Source: Ceratorhiza oryzae-sativae
Lineage: Eukaryota; Basidiomycota; Agaricomycetes; Cantharellales; Ceratobasidiaceae
Reading direction: 5' to 3'
Length of the DNA: 64,000 nucleotides
Assembly: GCA_030998015.1 (NCBI GenBank)
Contig: JARWMV010000232.1
Location: 2,542,001 to 2,606,000, forward strand
Every line of letters begins with the position of its first letter. Within the stretch, counting starts at the first letter, position 1. Under the pieces are notes generated by a model. That model worked only from the letters and a program-made list of their open reading frames with translations. It made no database searches and was not told where the DNA came from. Below, piece after piece: positions 11,504-24,185 of the stretch. The translations under genes were made by a program, and so were the position numbers.

Positions 11504-13775
11504 ATGCCTCGTCGTATTCTCTTATTTTCGGCGTTGGCGCTCGCTGTGAACGCCGGCAACATACAAATGCCTGGCTTGGTTCAGCCGTATGTTCCATACA
11601 TACTCCTAGCAAATTTTCTTACATCATAATTTCTTCTAGCCCCGATTCCGCAACTCATGCCCAAGACGCCAAAAACCTTTTCGTGGCTGCATACGCGGAT
11701 TACAAGAAATACGCTTGGGGACATGATTCACTTGCCCCCATATCCAAGGCTCCGGTTGATGGTGCGCCGAGTTGCGTTTTATCTTCTTAGGATAAAATGC
11801 TGAGCTATATTTCTAGATCGCAACGGATGGGGAGCGACCATTGTTGACGCTTTATCTACAGCAAAAATCATGGGTCTGGATGTAAGAGCATTTGGACAAA
11901 CTTGCGCTCCCGTTTTCATTGCCTACTCTATCAGGATATCTTCAACGAAGGTGTAGACTTTGCGACGAAGATCGATTTCAGTCAAAGCAAGACCTCGGAC
12001 AAGGTTTCCCTTTTTGAAAGCACTATCCGCTACCTGGGAGGCTTGCTCTCCGCCTATGAACTCGGTGGAAAGACAAACTATGGGCTCATCACCAAAGCTC
12101 AACAACTGGCAGACAAGTTGGCCTTTGCATGGGTGGGCTCGAACGACTTTCCTTATAACAGCAATGACTTTAGCACAAATAAACCGGTGGTCGAGCAATC
12201 GGGTATTGGTACGTGCTGGATGATTTGATTTATTTTGATATTGTCGTTGAATGGCTCTCCAGCTGTCGCTGGAACGCTCGTGCTTGAGTGGGCGAGACTC
12301 AGCGACTACACCAAGAATGAGACGTACCGGCAACTTGTTGAAAAATCGATGTACCGGGTTGGAAGCAACGTGAGTTTAATTGTGCTCGTCGTTCCTGCAC
12401 CTAACGAGATCCACAGCCTTCCCCATTACCCGGGCTTCCAGCCCAGGGTATTGACCCTTCAACCAATGGGACAGTTGGCGACTATATCGTAAGCGTCCTT
12501 GCCTGAACTAGAACCATGCGTACCTTACCACTCCTGTAGACTTGGGGAGGTGGATCGGATTCGTACTTTGAGTACTTGATCAAGTATGGTCGTTTGACAA
12601 ACAACTTCAACCCTGCGTGGACGAGTCGTTGGCTTACTGCCGTCGACTCGTCCATTCGTTACCTCGCCCAAACGGCCGTAAATACGAGTGTCCCAGACTT
12701 GTTGTACCTCGGGGACTATACGGGTGGTCGGGTCAGGCACCTCGGTAGCCATCTGGCATGCTTCCATGGCAAATTGTTCTTATATGCGCTTAAACCAACT
12801 CTAACTGGATTGAGTAGGAGGAAACTGGATTATGGGTGGGAAGTTGACTGGAAACGACACCATTTTCAACTATGGACTGCGTCTTAATGACGCATGTTGG
12901 AATGCGTACCAGAAAACTGCGTAGGTCGACCTCACCATAGCGAATTTGATTGTTATGTCAACTAAACTTGCTGCATTAGCACGGGTATTGGCCCAGAAGT
13001 ATTCGCATGGATCGGACCTGATGGTGTGAGTTGCCTTGGCCTTGCTGCAATGGAATTCGACCAACTTATGAACGTGGCAGAGCTACGCTGGCAAATTCAC
13101 GCCTACTGCCCAGGACCTCGAATTCTACAACGCAAATGGATTTTATGTGTATAACGACTACTCGTACTACGACCTCCGCCCCGAAGTGCTAGAAGTAGGT
13201 CTATTAACTGTAGCCTGGCTTGGTCGGTAGTCTGATGGTGCCTGAAGAGTAATTTTTATGCTTGGAGAGCAACTGGTGACATCAAGGTGGGTTTCAGACG
13301 TGGTCGTCGGGCGATAAAAGCTAAGCATTGTCAATAGTACTACAACCGAGCGATCGATGGTCTTGCGAGCATCAAGAAATACTGCAGTCCTGGCGTAGGC
13401 GTCGCTGGTATCAACGACGTACGATCCACAAACTCGGGGTATATTGATGAGACCGAATCATTCTTTTTCGCTGAAGTCATGAAGTATATCTACTTGACTT
13501 TTGCCGACCCCAGCGTCATAGATCTCGATAAATATGTGGTATGTTGATTAGGTTGTTAGATTACGTAGCCATCTGACTGGGTTGTCTAGTTCAACACTGA
13601 GGCTCACCCTCTAGAGTCGCCAGCCAGTCTCTCCTCGTACCGTCCGGCAGTGCAGGCGCCATTGGGGGGACATCTTCCTTCAAGGGTCTGGACGGGGCCC
13701 ATTTCGCATGTCAGCCCCGTCCGTGGGGTGGCAAAGAAGCTGTCGGAGGTTCTTAAGCAAGCAGTGGGCAAATAG
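11504..13775 (+). CDS. Class I alpha-1,2-mannosidase, GH47
   Basis: Inverting, Ca-dependent mannosidase of the ER/Golgi or secreted, which trims alpha-1,2-mannose from N-glycans. The ATG at 11504 opens a signal peptide (MPRRILLFSALALAVNAG). Family landmarks follow in order: AYADYKKYAWGHDSLAP, VDALSTAKIMGLD, ESTIRYLGGLLSAYEL (acid Glu), GGGSDSYFEYLIKYG (Asp), HLACFHGGNWIMGGK, GPEVFAW, YDLRPEVLESNFYAWRATGD (second Glu), ETESFFFAEVMKYIYL and FNTEAHP (Ca-binding Thr). All catalytic positions are kept, so the enzyme should be active. There are more than ten introns; the one at 12769-12817 uses a GC donor. The stop is 13773-13775. With an N-terminal signal and no obvious anchor beyond it, a secreted form is as likely as an ER form. 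Confidence 0.92.
12769..12817 (+). other. GC-AG intron in the GH47 gene
   Basis: The donor is GCAAAT after CATG, the acceptor is GAGTAG, 49 nt. Splicing joins CFHG to GNWIMGGK, restoring the CFxGG motif conserved in GH47. Unspliced, the frame runs on with unrelated residues until a stop. Confidence 0.7.
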
Positions 13776-13942
13776 CGGGCGCATACTATTTGCGCGTCTT
13801 TGAGCTGTAACAGATAAGAGAGAGATGAAATAGAATGATCGATAAGCGCCCAAATGACCAAGCGTGATTTGTAACACGTGCTCGTCGCGTCCGGGCTCGA
13901 ACATCGGCGACCTGGGAGAGGCTGCTCTTGTCCGCGTCTACC

Positions 13943-16900
13943 ATGTCGCACGGATTCTATCCCCAGTCGTCCTACCAGCAGCATCCACCGCCGCCGCCGC
14001 CGCAACACGCCCAGCCGCCGTACGGCGCAGGCCCCTCGCCCCACGCCGCGGTCCCCGCGAGCTACTTTCCGACCCACACGCGCTCGGCCTCGGAGTTTGG
14101 TGCGGCGTCGCAGGCATACCCACAGAGCTCCTATCCCCCCCAGCCATACAATACCTACGCACAACAGCCGCCTCCACCACAGCAAGCACCGTTCTCGCCG
14201 TTCACAAACCCGCCTCCGACAGCCTTCCCGCCTGGTGCGCCTGGTGCGCCTGGGTACCAAGCTCCCTCCGCAACTGCGCATCCACCCCAGACACAAAGCC
14301 CCTCTCGAATTTCTCACCATCACTCGCAATCCGTTCCTGCTGCCTATTCCTCTACTTCTGGCTTCTCAGCCTTTCCATCCTCGGGCCAGCACACCCAGCC
14401 GTCTCAACCACCGTACGGCGCACCGCCCCCTGGAGTGGCGGCACATGGCTATGCTCAGTCCCTTGGTCAGCACCCAATCGCCCCGCCAACACGGTCGGCG
14501 ACTATCGGTTCGTCTCACCCCAGTTGTACGCGTCCTCCCCTTTCGCCTTTGCGTCGTCATTGTGCTAATTTTTGCCGTAAATGTAGCTCAGATGTATGAA
14601 TTCGGACAGCGTGCATCTGCCACTTCAACCCTAAACGGCCACTCGGCTTTCGTTCCTCCCGTTTTCGGCTCACGTGCACGCTCTGCCTCCCCGCTTCCGC
14701 CGAATGCCATTGGCGATATTGCTCGCGCTCCTACTACAGTTTCAGCCAGGTCTCTTGACTCGGGTTTACCAAATGGCCGGCCGTTTCCGTACGCTGGGGC
14801 TGGGATGACCGGGTCGTTACCGAGTGTTCGTGAGCGTGCTGGAGCCTATGAGGGAGGCCCAAAGAAAGATTTCACCTACCCCGGTCGCGATATACCCACG
14901 TCCTCTTCGCCTACAAAGTCACCATACATGCCGTACAAACGCAGCGAAACTTCTGTCTTGCCGGGATTTCCTAGCACATCAACGTTCTCTACTGCCTCCG
15001 GTTCTCCACCAAAGCCTACCTATGCCGCACAGCCTTCTGTTAATCCTCGCACAGTACCGTTCGACCCATTCGGCGCGTCTCCGCTTTCTTCGTCACCACC
15101 AAAAGTTCCTGCACCTACCTTTGCACCTAGGAATGATTCGCCTACCCGCCCATTTCCTCCTCTCAGCACCACCGCCCCTGCTCCACCTCCAGTTCCTGCA
15201 CCTACCTGGCCTCGAGAGAAGAAACCTGATCTTCCACTCAATCTACCGATCTCTATCTCGTCTACATCAAGCACAGCGTCCAAGTTTGGATCGTCAGCGC
15301 CTGCGCAGCGACCCGCTCCACCTTTTGCGCCTACTTACGACCGATCGCAATCCCCTACACTCCCGGCCTATTCTCCGAAAGGAGCATCACCTCGCACAAC
15401 CAAAGTTCCCATGCCCGATGATGACGATCGGGAAGTCAAGATACGGGAATGGGGCCGTGAGCGGGACCGCGCCGAAGAAGCTATAGCTCGCGCCAAAGAG
15501 GTAGGGGACTCGTTCTTGGAGCAACACTTACCCCCTGGAGCAAAGTCAGAGGCTGCAGCAATTGTGGAGGCGTATCACGCGAGAAGGGTGGGCGAATCCT
15601 TGGCTCGTGCAGGTGGCTCTCCTGAGCGACCAAGCCAAGCTTCGAACCAATATTCCGCTGCTGCTCCTTCAACGACTTCCTACTCGAGTGCACCAACTAC
15701 TCTCAGCTCGTTTCCGAAATCACCTCCAACGCGGAGATTCCAGTCACCAGAAAGACGGCCCAACGACAAATGGGCTTCGATCTCTCCGAGCCGACGAGAG
15801 CGTTGGGGTGAGCCGAAAGGGGACTATGTCGATTACCGGAATAGACAATCATCTCCTACCAGGCAGCCCGAGTCACCCGAGCGCAACGGTTATGGATCTC
15901 CAGAGCGCCGCGCTAGCCCTCCTAACCAACACCCCCCACCAACCAAGTCTCGCTCTCAAAGAGCTTTCCCTTCAGAAGGCGACTATGTGCAACACAGGGA
16001 GCGGGAATCTTTCAGACCGAACGGTGGTTCTCCGACCCGTCACCAAGCCTATGCCTCTGAACCAACAAGGTCTTCAAGCAGGGGCGACGACTATGAAGAT
16101 TATCCCGAGGAGTACGATGATCGGCCAGCCTTGCAAGGCATGAGCAGAAGAGAGCGCGACGAGGCTAGCTATGAACGCCGCAGTCCGGAGCGTGCCCCGC
16201 CCCCTCGCACGAGCCACGAAATTCCTCGTGCTCAACCCAGGGTAGAAACACGCCCAATGGATCGCGAACCTCCAGCGTCACCTTCACGAAGCCATCATTC
16301 CAGCCCCGAACGCCCACTCCCACAAAGTCAATCTCGGCCACAACCGCAGCCTCAATCCCGGCAACCACCTCGGCCCGAAACACGTCCTCAATCTCAACCT
16401 CAAGCACAGTCACCGCGACCTGCGCACGGCCAATCGCCTGTGACAAGCCCGCGTGGTGCTTCTCAACAACCCGGCGCTCCTGCTCCTCGACAGTCTATGG
16501 CGATGAGGTTCGCTGCACAAGCATTGGCAGATGAAGGGAGGCCAGGCGATGGATCACAGGTACCCCGTGGTCCTGGACAGCCGCAACAGGACACGAGAAG
16601 GCAGTCAGTTTATGCCCCTCCACCTTCAGAGCCACCATCAGAGACAGAATCGGAGGATGCATACGAATACGAGGAAGAGTCGAGGGAGCCAACCCCTGTC
16701 CCAGTGAGAAGGGGCCCAGCCCCTGCACCAGCCAGAAGGGAACCACCTATGCAGCCAAGAAGGCAGGCTCCACCGGCGAACTCACCTAGACGAGAACCCG
16801 CCCCTCCTCAATCTCCCAGGAGAGAATATGTTGCTACACCACCTAGAAGGGAGCCAGCTGCCATGTCGCCTCGTTCTGAACCTGCTCGTACTCGACCACC

Positions 16901-18287
16901 GCCTCCACCACCCCAACCCTCGTATCAGGAGGAACAATACGATCAGTACGAATATGATGACCAACCGCCCCCACGGCAATGGAGGCAGCAGGAAGAGAAG
17001 CCAAAGGTTGTTGATCAAGCTCCCAAGCGGGAGCCATTGCGAGAGAACACGCAAGTCATGGCCCAGCGAGACAACTTCCATGCAGGGTTTGCTCGTCCTC
17101 GCCCTCCCGCAAGGAAGGAGTCCAGTCGAGAGGCAGCCTTGCGGAGGCCGGTCCCCCCACCACCCCCTCCGGCACCGGTGCCAGCACCGGTTGCGGCACC
17201 TCGTACTCCAAGTCCGGCACAAGTCCAAGTCCCTACCATCACATTTGGAGATGAATTGGAGTACGAGTCCGAGCCCGAGCCAGAACCCGCACCTGGTGTG
17301 CCGAGCTTTTCGTTTGACATGGCCGATGAACCGGCTGGACCGGCTATCAGCGTCTCTGGGCCGCAGGAACCTGAGCCATCTGGCCTGCGCATACAGATTG
17401 ACGATGTGCCTAGCATCAGCGCAATGGAGGATTCAGCGTCTCGGGCTATGCCTCAGCATGAAGAACGACGAGAGTCACCTGTACGACGAGGCGGCGGACT
17501 AAGGTGTGCGGGGTGTGATGACGCGATTGCCGGGCGTATCGTTAGTGCTATGGGTCTCCGATGGCATCCCCACTGCTTCAAGTAAGTCCCTTGGATGGTT
17601 TGTTTCAAGACGATACTAATTTATGAGCTATAGGTGCGCGGATTGTGGCACGTTACTTGAACACGTTTCTTCATACGAGCATGAAGGGAAGGCTTACTGT
17701 CATTTGGACTATCATGACCGATTTGCCCCGCGATGCTACCATTGCAAGACGGCAATTGTCGACGAACGTTTTATTGCGCTCGACGATCCGGCACTTGGAG
17801 GGCAACGTTACTATCACGAGCTGCACTTTTTCTGCGCCGAGTGTGGAGACCCCTTCCTTGACCCGAACGCATCATCAGCTGCACCACCGTCGGCGCGGGG
17901 TCAAATCTTCGGAGAAGGAGATCGAGACGACGATGTTGGCTTTACTGTATTCAATGGACATGCTTACTGCGAGTCGTGCCACGTACGGCTTCGTATGCCG
18001 CGCTGTGGTTCAAGCTCCAAGTCTGGTCGAGCGGGCCCTCCTGGAGTTGGGTGCGGTCGCCCGATTAGAGAAGAAGCAATTGAAGCGTTGGGAAGAAAGT
18101 GGCATTGGAAGTGCTTTACCTGTGACGTGAGTCAACCAATTCTAACTGCACAATATCGATCAGCTACTTATTCCGCCCTATTCCCTAGTCTTGCAAAAAA
18201 CCTTTTGAAGATCCCAGCTTCTTTCAGCGAGAGGATGCTGCGTTTTGTGATCCGTGCTATCGAATTTTGCTCAAAAATGAATTTTAA
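13943..18287 (+). CDS. Paxillin-like LIM-domain protein with long disordered N-terminus
   Basis: Probable cytoskeletal/polarity adaptor similar in layout to yeast Pxl1. The ATG at 13943 begins MSHGFYPQSSYQQHP. The first exon (to about 14507) and the long second exon (to 17582) encode about 1190 residues dominated by Pro, Ser, Gln and Arg, with many SPxR and PPxP motifs likely to bind SH3 domains or be phosphorylated. Near residue 520 is a short charged helix (DREVKIREWGRERDRAEEAI). The C-terminus holds three LIM-type zinc modules: CAGCDDAIAG...HPHCFKCADC, then CYHCKTAIVDERF...FFCAECGDPF, then GCGRPIREEAIEALGRKWHWKCFTCDSCKKPF...FCDPCYRILL. The stop is 18285-18287. Paxillin homologues act at growth sites; that role here is inferred from the LIM order only. 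Confidence 0.85.
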
Positions 18288-18395
18288 TCTTGAAATTTGG
18301 ATTTTGTATTCGGAACTTTTGGTGTATGCATGGATTAGACTATGTTCATTGAGATACCAGCTGTTGTATAGAGCCTATGCCCATATATGATCTTT

Positions 18396-19187
18396 CTATT
18401 TTAAGTATTTGCGGAGACTCTGGATTCCTTCAGTTTCAAGGCGCATTCCTACCCACTCGTCCATGGGCTTTGCCCCGAGCACCTTTTCATAAAATGCGAT
18501 CGAGGGGGCGTTCCACTGAACACACCATCAGATACCAAGTCTCTTGCTAGACAACCGGCATACCTTGAGAACAGACCAGTCAAGCCGTGCGCAATCGTTT
18601 TCCTCTGCGATCCTTCCCAAATGTCCGAACAAAGCCTTGCCTATACCGAGGTTTCTGTGCTCAGGGCTGACGTACAAGTCCTCAAGCTAGACTCCGCATT
18701 CAGTCCTCCATATTTATTTATTTTTTGAAAAAAAGTTCAACGGCCAGACTCACATATAACCCCGGTTTACCGGTCCATGTGCTAAAGTTGAAAAAGTAGA
18801 TGGCAAGCCCGACGGTTTCGCCAGGTGCTTCTGCGTTCCCCAGGCACGCAACCAAGGCTGACGCATGTTGTTTTTCGAAAATGTTTCGGATAAGCTGTTT
18901 TCGCGTATCGTGAGTCTTTCGTGAGTGCGATGAAGAGATAACACACTAGTTCGGGGGTTGCCTTGGCGGAGTCAGGTTCTTTCTCATACTCTGCCTAGAC
19001 ATGTGGATGAGCGGTAGACACGAAGGGACGAGCACACGTTTTGTTTTACCAGCTCTTTGATCAGTTGGATCATCCTGGGCTACCAACAGAGTTGCTCGCT
19101 ATATTAGGGCTAACACCATCATTGTCTCAAAAACATCGTACCCACCACGTCTTCCCGGGCTGCTGGCCGGACGTGATAAGAAGACAT
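18396..19187 (-). CDS. GNAT acetyltransferase, spermidine/spermine N1-acetyltransferase type
   Basis: Acetyl-CoA-dependent N-acetyltransferase of the SSAT subfamily. The ATG at 19187 gives MSSYHVRPAAREDVVGTM. After an intron comes MIQLIKELAEYEKEPDSAKATPELL, the conserved SSAT N-terminal helix. Further on are GLAIYFFNFSTWTGKPGLYLED, then LYVSPEHRNLGIGKALFGHL, which is the acetyl-CoA-binding motif A (R/Q-x-x-G-x-G/A). The last exon carries QWNAPSIAFYEKVLGAKPMDEW and ends RLETEGIQSLRKYLK (stop TAG 18398-18396). Length is about 170 residues, as in human SAT1. Substrates in this subfamily include polyamines and thialysine; which applies here is not decidable. It is convergent with the LIM gene, 108 bp away. 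Confidence 0.87.
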
Positions 19188-19742
19188 GCAGGGCGAGAGT
19201 GGGAGTGTGGTGGGTGTGATTAAAGACCCAGCTTTGGAGTGCTTATATGCGGATTTTGCTGGCCGGTTTACAAATTATTACTGATGATCGAGTCACGTTT
19301 GTGTTCGGTCGAATAGCCGATGTCATATGCGCCGAAGGATGGATGAAATAGATGTCTATTTACTTAATCAATGGGATCTAGGGGAGATTCGAGTTGCCCT
19401 GGAGTTTTGTTCGTGAAACGATGCATATTTCACCTACGAGGCCTAAATAACTAGCATCATAGGCGACTCAAGATCAAACAATGTTTGGCCTGATTAATAG
19501 GTTGTTTTGAGCCCTTGTCCGGTTATATCACACAAAGAACGGATACTCCCCAGCAATATTTGTTCACCCAAGCCGAAAAGTACTAGTGCAATTTGGGTTA
19601 GACAACACCAGCATTGTCCGAGACAGGGAGGTTGAGGCAAGGTGTTTGTCACGCAGATCCCGAGGCGAGTTGATTATGAAATCTCTCAAGGGGCACGCTG
19701 GGTTTGAGACTGACAACCACCAGGCCACCAACACTGCATGTG
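19188..19742. other. Intergenic between acetyltransferase and CLASP gene
   Basis: 555 bp lie between two divergent starts. No open frame has a recognisable domain; presumed promoter region for both genes. Confidence 0.5.
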
Positions 19743-22700
19743 ATGTCCGCAGAGGAGTATGCGCCGCTGCTTGCAAAGCTCCAAGGCAACGGTCAGTATA
19801 TTATCTTTTGCAACCAAACCCCAGCTTCACAAGCATTCTATAGATGTTGATGCCAAAATCGACGCGGCGGGAAAGCTCTTGTCGGTGTTAGATGCAGAGG
19901 GGTTTGAGGTATTGCACTGGTCTTAGTAATGCTCATTTGCTCGTGTTGAAGCCGTTGTATAGCTCACGGAGATAGAAGATTTAATCGCGGCCCTCAAGAC
20001 TTGTTTGCGCACGGCTAACCAACATTTGACCACAGCAACCTTGCTCTTACTTCCTTCTTTATTTCGACACCTTTCTTTGAACGCTGCCCAGCTATATCAT
20101 GAGATTCGTCTTGCTTTTACGTCCTTCCTGCCTCCCGGTGGTATCTTTGACCGCCTGGGTGACACACGTGATCGGGCTCGCGATGCAGCCAAGGCGGCCT
20201 TGGTTTCAATGGCTGGTTTGGCTTTTGAGCATGGAGGCCCCTCTCACAGTATGTCTACACGAGGCAGGGATGCCCACAAGGGACCGGAGACTCCCATGAT
20301 GCTGTTCGAAAAGGCGTTGCGGGATAATGGGCTTGGCAGTAAGATCACACGGGTTAGGGAGCAGGTTCGTCATATTTGCTCATACACATCATGTTACTAA
20401 CTAAATCTCTGGCTACAATTTAGTCCATACAATGTTTGGTCACCATCCGTGAAACATATCCTGGATTCCCGCTTCGTCCATATGTCTTGCGATCCGTTGA
20501 GCTCTTGGAGGATGGTGATGGCTCTGTCCGAGACTCTGCCAAGAACGCCGTTGTATCATTGTTCTCTGCGCCTGGCGTAACGGATACGGCGCGGGCCGAC
20601 CTCAAGAATGAAATGACCAAACGAGGGGTACGCAAGGCGATTGCGGAGGCTGTGTTGAGCAAACTTGTTGGGGCTGGTGCAGGGAGAGCAGCAAGCGTCG
20701 CGGGTTCTGATTCGGGTGTCAACACAGATTCTGAGGTACTCCCCCGGGCGGGTGCATCTACCGGAAGAAGGCCAGCTGCTGCACCTGTTGCGAGGGCGGT
20801 GAGCACCACTAGTGCTGCTGGCTCCGAGAGGCCACTCAGTCGCCAAGAAGAAGCGCCTTCCTCCTCAAATCCCCCTACAACTCTCACAATACCTACGTCT
20901 CCAGTCCTATCTGCAACCAAATCTGCAGAGGGAGGAGGTGTATCGGCTACTTCTACAGATATTCCTACCGTTTTCGTGAGTTGGTACTGCATCTCCTATA
21001 CTCCGTAACTTATCGCCCCTTAGATTGCCAGCGCTCGTGATCTTGAGCATGAGATGCAAAAAATGCTGCCGTTTTTCGAGGTTCGTCTGCTGTCCCCATG
21101 TTTGCGGGTTGGTTTATATGTTGGTATAGGGGAAAGAGACCGAGCATAACTGGGCAGATCGAGAAAGGTCCATTATTACCATTCGCGGGCTTATCAAGGG
21201 TGGGGTTCATGCGCGATATCCGGATGTCTTTCTCGAAAGTTTGAAAAATGGGGTGTTGGACGGCATAGCGAAAGCGGTAAGCCCTAGCATGCTCATCCTT
21301 TGACGGCTTACTCATGCAGCATACAGCTTGCAAGCTTACGCACTACGGTGGCTTCTCATGCTTGCGTACTGTATGCAGAGATGGCGGAAGCTTTACAACA
21401 CAGCATGGATCCGTTTGTAGACCGGATGTTAACCGCGCTTTTGAAGATGTCCGGTTTCACAAAGAAGATCGCAGCGCAACAGTCCCAAGCCACGGTCACT
21501 ACGATTTTGGCTAATACTTCCGCCCAGCCTCGGCTCATACTGCCTCTGATTTGGTCCTATGTCCAGGAAAAGAATGTTCAATCTCGCTCGTACATGGTTG
21601 AACATCTCACAACATACTTGAAAACTCACGCCGCGAAGTCGAAACATGCTATCGAGGCTGCCGGCGGGGTCGATATTATTACGAAATGCTTACAGAGAAC
21701 GTTGTCCGACCAAAATCCTGGGGTACGAACGCTAGCCCGTATATGCTTTTGGGGGTTTGAACCCGTCTGGCCGACCAATGCCCTGATGATCGCGGAGCAG
21801 CTAGACGCAACCGCGAGGAAGCAGCTTGACAAGGCGAACCCGAATCCTGGGGTATGCACACCAATCACTCCTGTCGAAGAGACTAAGAAGAAGCCGAGTG
21901 TGGCCGCCGCTATTGCGGCGAGTCGGGCCAAGGCCAAAGCAATTGCGACAGCTCCACCCACCCTCAGACATGCTGTCACAAGCCCCCCAGCGCGTCGTGC
22001 TGCCTCACCCCCACCAGTGAAAACACCAGCGCAACCAGTACGTCAACCCACATCACCTCGGGTTCCAAGCACAAGCGGTCGATCTCCCTCGCGTCCTCCT
22101 TCCCGGCCCCCCTCTCGGACTGCAGGAAGTCCTGGGGCCCCAAGTCCTGCTTCAGTACCTCCCGTGCCACCATTGCCGCGGCCCGTGTCGAGAGGGAGTA
22201 CTCCATCACCTCCGTCCCCAACTTCGAGTAGTAGTGGAGCCCACCGCCGTCAGGTTTCATCTTCGAGTGCAGCTTTGCAAGCTTCGCCTGGACGACCATC
22301 TACCTTGCGATCTTCTTACTCTCAAATTAGGCCGGGCGCGAAGTCGACCGCTACGACGAATGGCAACGTGAGAGCTGTTCCATCGACGGCACCGCCAATA
22401 CCTCGCGTAAAGTCGCCTTCTCTGTCGAAGTCGACTTCCGCCATCCCACAAGCACCTAGGTCGCCAACTAGGAGGGCGTCATCTCCGTCAACGCCGACAA
22501 GAAGAATACAGACTTCAACCGGTTCTCCCATGTCAAGGAAGCCCTTGCCGGCGACTTTGCCCAGCCTGGACCAAATGATCGACAACAGCGACTCGCTGCT
22601 ACACGCAGCGACCATCCCAATTCCGGATGACGATGACGACGAGTCTCTGAACTTGATTAGCTTCTCGACCCCTTTCGAGAGGTATCCTCCCACTCCACCA

Positions 22701-24185
22701 AGCACGGTATCCTCTACCCTCGTTGGTGATATGCGTGAACCGGATGAGTCTCTGTTAGCAAAGGCGATGCAGGCTACGAGCGCTGCTTCCCAGCTAGAAG
22801 ATGAAGCATCTACTGAGAAGGACCATCCTTCGCCGTACCCTGCAGAGCTGTTGGCCAAGCGACAGGACCGGACGCCCATGAATCGCAAGATTATGCGCGA
22901 GGCTGCGTTGTTCCAGGATAGCCCTCAAGCTACGAAGTCCCCCAGCATTTTGGACCATCTATTCGAGCAAGTTCCTGAAAGTAGGTCGTGGGCGCACAAG
23001 CGGGCTGGTAAGTGACGCATCAATGCATGCTTGAAGCTAGCTAATTGTCATATAGCGTCCTTACGCCAAGCATCGGCTGACCTTGATGCAGATTCCGCCT
23101 CCGCATTTGCCGACTTGCGCCGAAATATTGACGCGCTGACACAAGGCACGGCGGATGAGAATGCACTCCGACATCTGGCTGTGATATGCTCAGAGAATGG
23201 GCAATCCAGCGTCATTGCCGCCACAAGCGGGCAGGGCTCTCCAGAGCTCCCGCCGTCCTCGCCGAGTAGAACTAATGGCAACAGTCTGGCACAGGCATTG
23301 ACTAGTCCCAGTGATATTTGGCTTGGAGGAAAGATGTTCGATAAACTATTTGATGCGCTTACTGCATTTTTGGCTCACGACAAGGTTGGTGAAAATCGAT
23401 TTATCGATATGACACGCGCTCAGTTTCCTTCAGCCTGTCGAGATACTAGATCTTGGTTTATCCGTCATATGGGAGATGTTAAAACATCAGTGGGACTATG
23501 TCACTGAGCATCAAGTGGAGCTTTGGGCCTTCTTGATCCGTTTGAGATATGCCAACAATGAACAAGTGAGTACAGCGTATTACGATAGCTATACACTGCT
23601 GACAGTCACTAGGTATTGCAAGGGACTAATGCGATACGAGACGCGTTGACTGCCGCAGCCGAGCCAGTGTTTGGACTTGCCACTGCCAATGGTTGCCTGT
23701 TGTCGTTTTTGGAAGAGGCGCCACCGGCTCCCGAGTTGGAGGTCGTCCGGGCAAACTCGTGGGCTTATGGGCTCATTGGCATGGCCAAACTCGTGATGCG
23801 TTTCCCCCCTGACATTTTAGAAGAAGAGATACCTCGGATTCGAAGTACCTTGACTACAGTTAGTATTCGAAGTGACCCATGCTCTACCAACTACTAATGC
23901 ACGGTTGCCTCGGTTTAGGCCATATGCTATGAGCAGTCCTCTCTAGTACGTGGCGCAGCAACAGTCGCAATCGCCGCTTGTCAACTTATCCTTCGTGACG
24001 AAACTCACCTCTTCACTCTTCTCGGAAATCTGCCCAACGAGAAAAAGAACCTTCTCACATACTACTTTAACCGCACTGGCTCTCGTGGCCCCGCAGGCTC
24101 CAACGTCGAAGCAGGCAAGGTAGACGAGGAGATTAGGAAGATTGACCGGGGCACGACACTCCCGCCTAGGAAGCAAGCCACATAA
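19743..24185 (+). CDS. STU1: CLASP / Stu1 microtubule-stabilising protein
   Basis: Microtubule plus-end and spindle factor with TOG-like HEAT arrays. The ATG at 19743 begins MSAEEYAPLLAKLQGN. The first TOG region follows (DVDAKIDAAGKLLSVLD, TEIEDLIAALKTCLRTANQHL, FDRLGDTRDRARDAAKAAL, LRSVELLEDGDGSVRDSAKNAV). A Ser/Ala/Pro linker leads to a second TOG (WADRERSIITIRGLIKGGV, MDPFVDRMLTALLKMSGFTKK, AAGGVDIITKCLQRTLSDQNPGVRTLA). A long basic S/P/T-rich stretch follows, with many SPxR and SRPPSRPPSR-type sites, normally the microtubule-binding part of CLASPs. The C-terminal HEAT segment includes GGKMFDKLFDALTAFL, HQWDYVTEHQVELWAFLIRLRY and LFTLLGNLPNEKKNLLTYYF. The stop is 24183-24185. The total of about 1200 residues fits the family. 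Small introns near 21010, 21070, 21275, 23010, 23390, 23560 and 23860 are inferred. Confidence 0.88.

Noticed and set aside
16300..16450. Tandem Gln/Pro coding repeats considered as a microsatellite element
   Set aside because: They are part of the disordered LIM-protein tail with varied codons, not a DNA-level repeat array.
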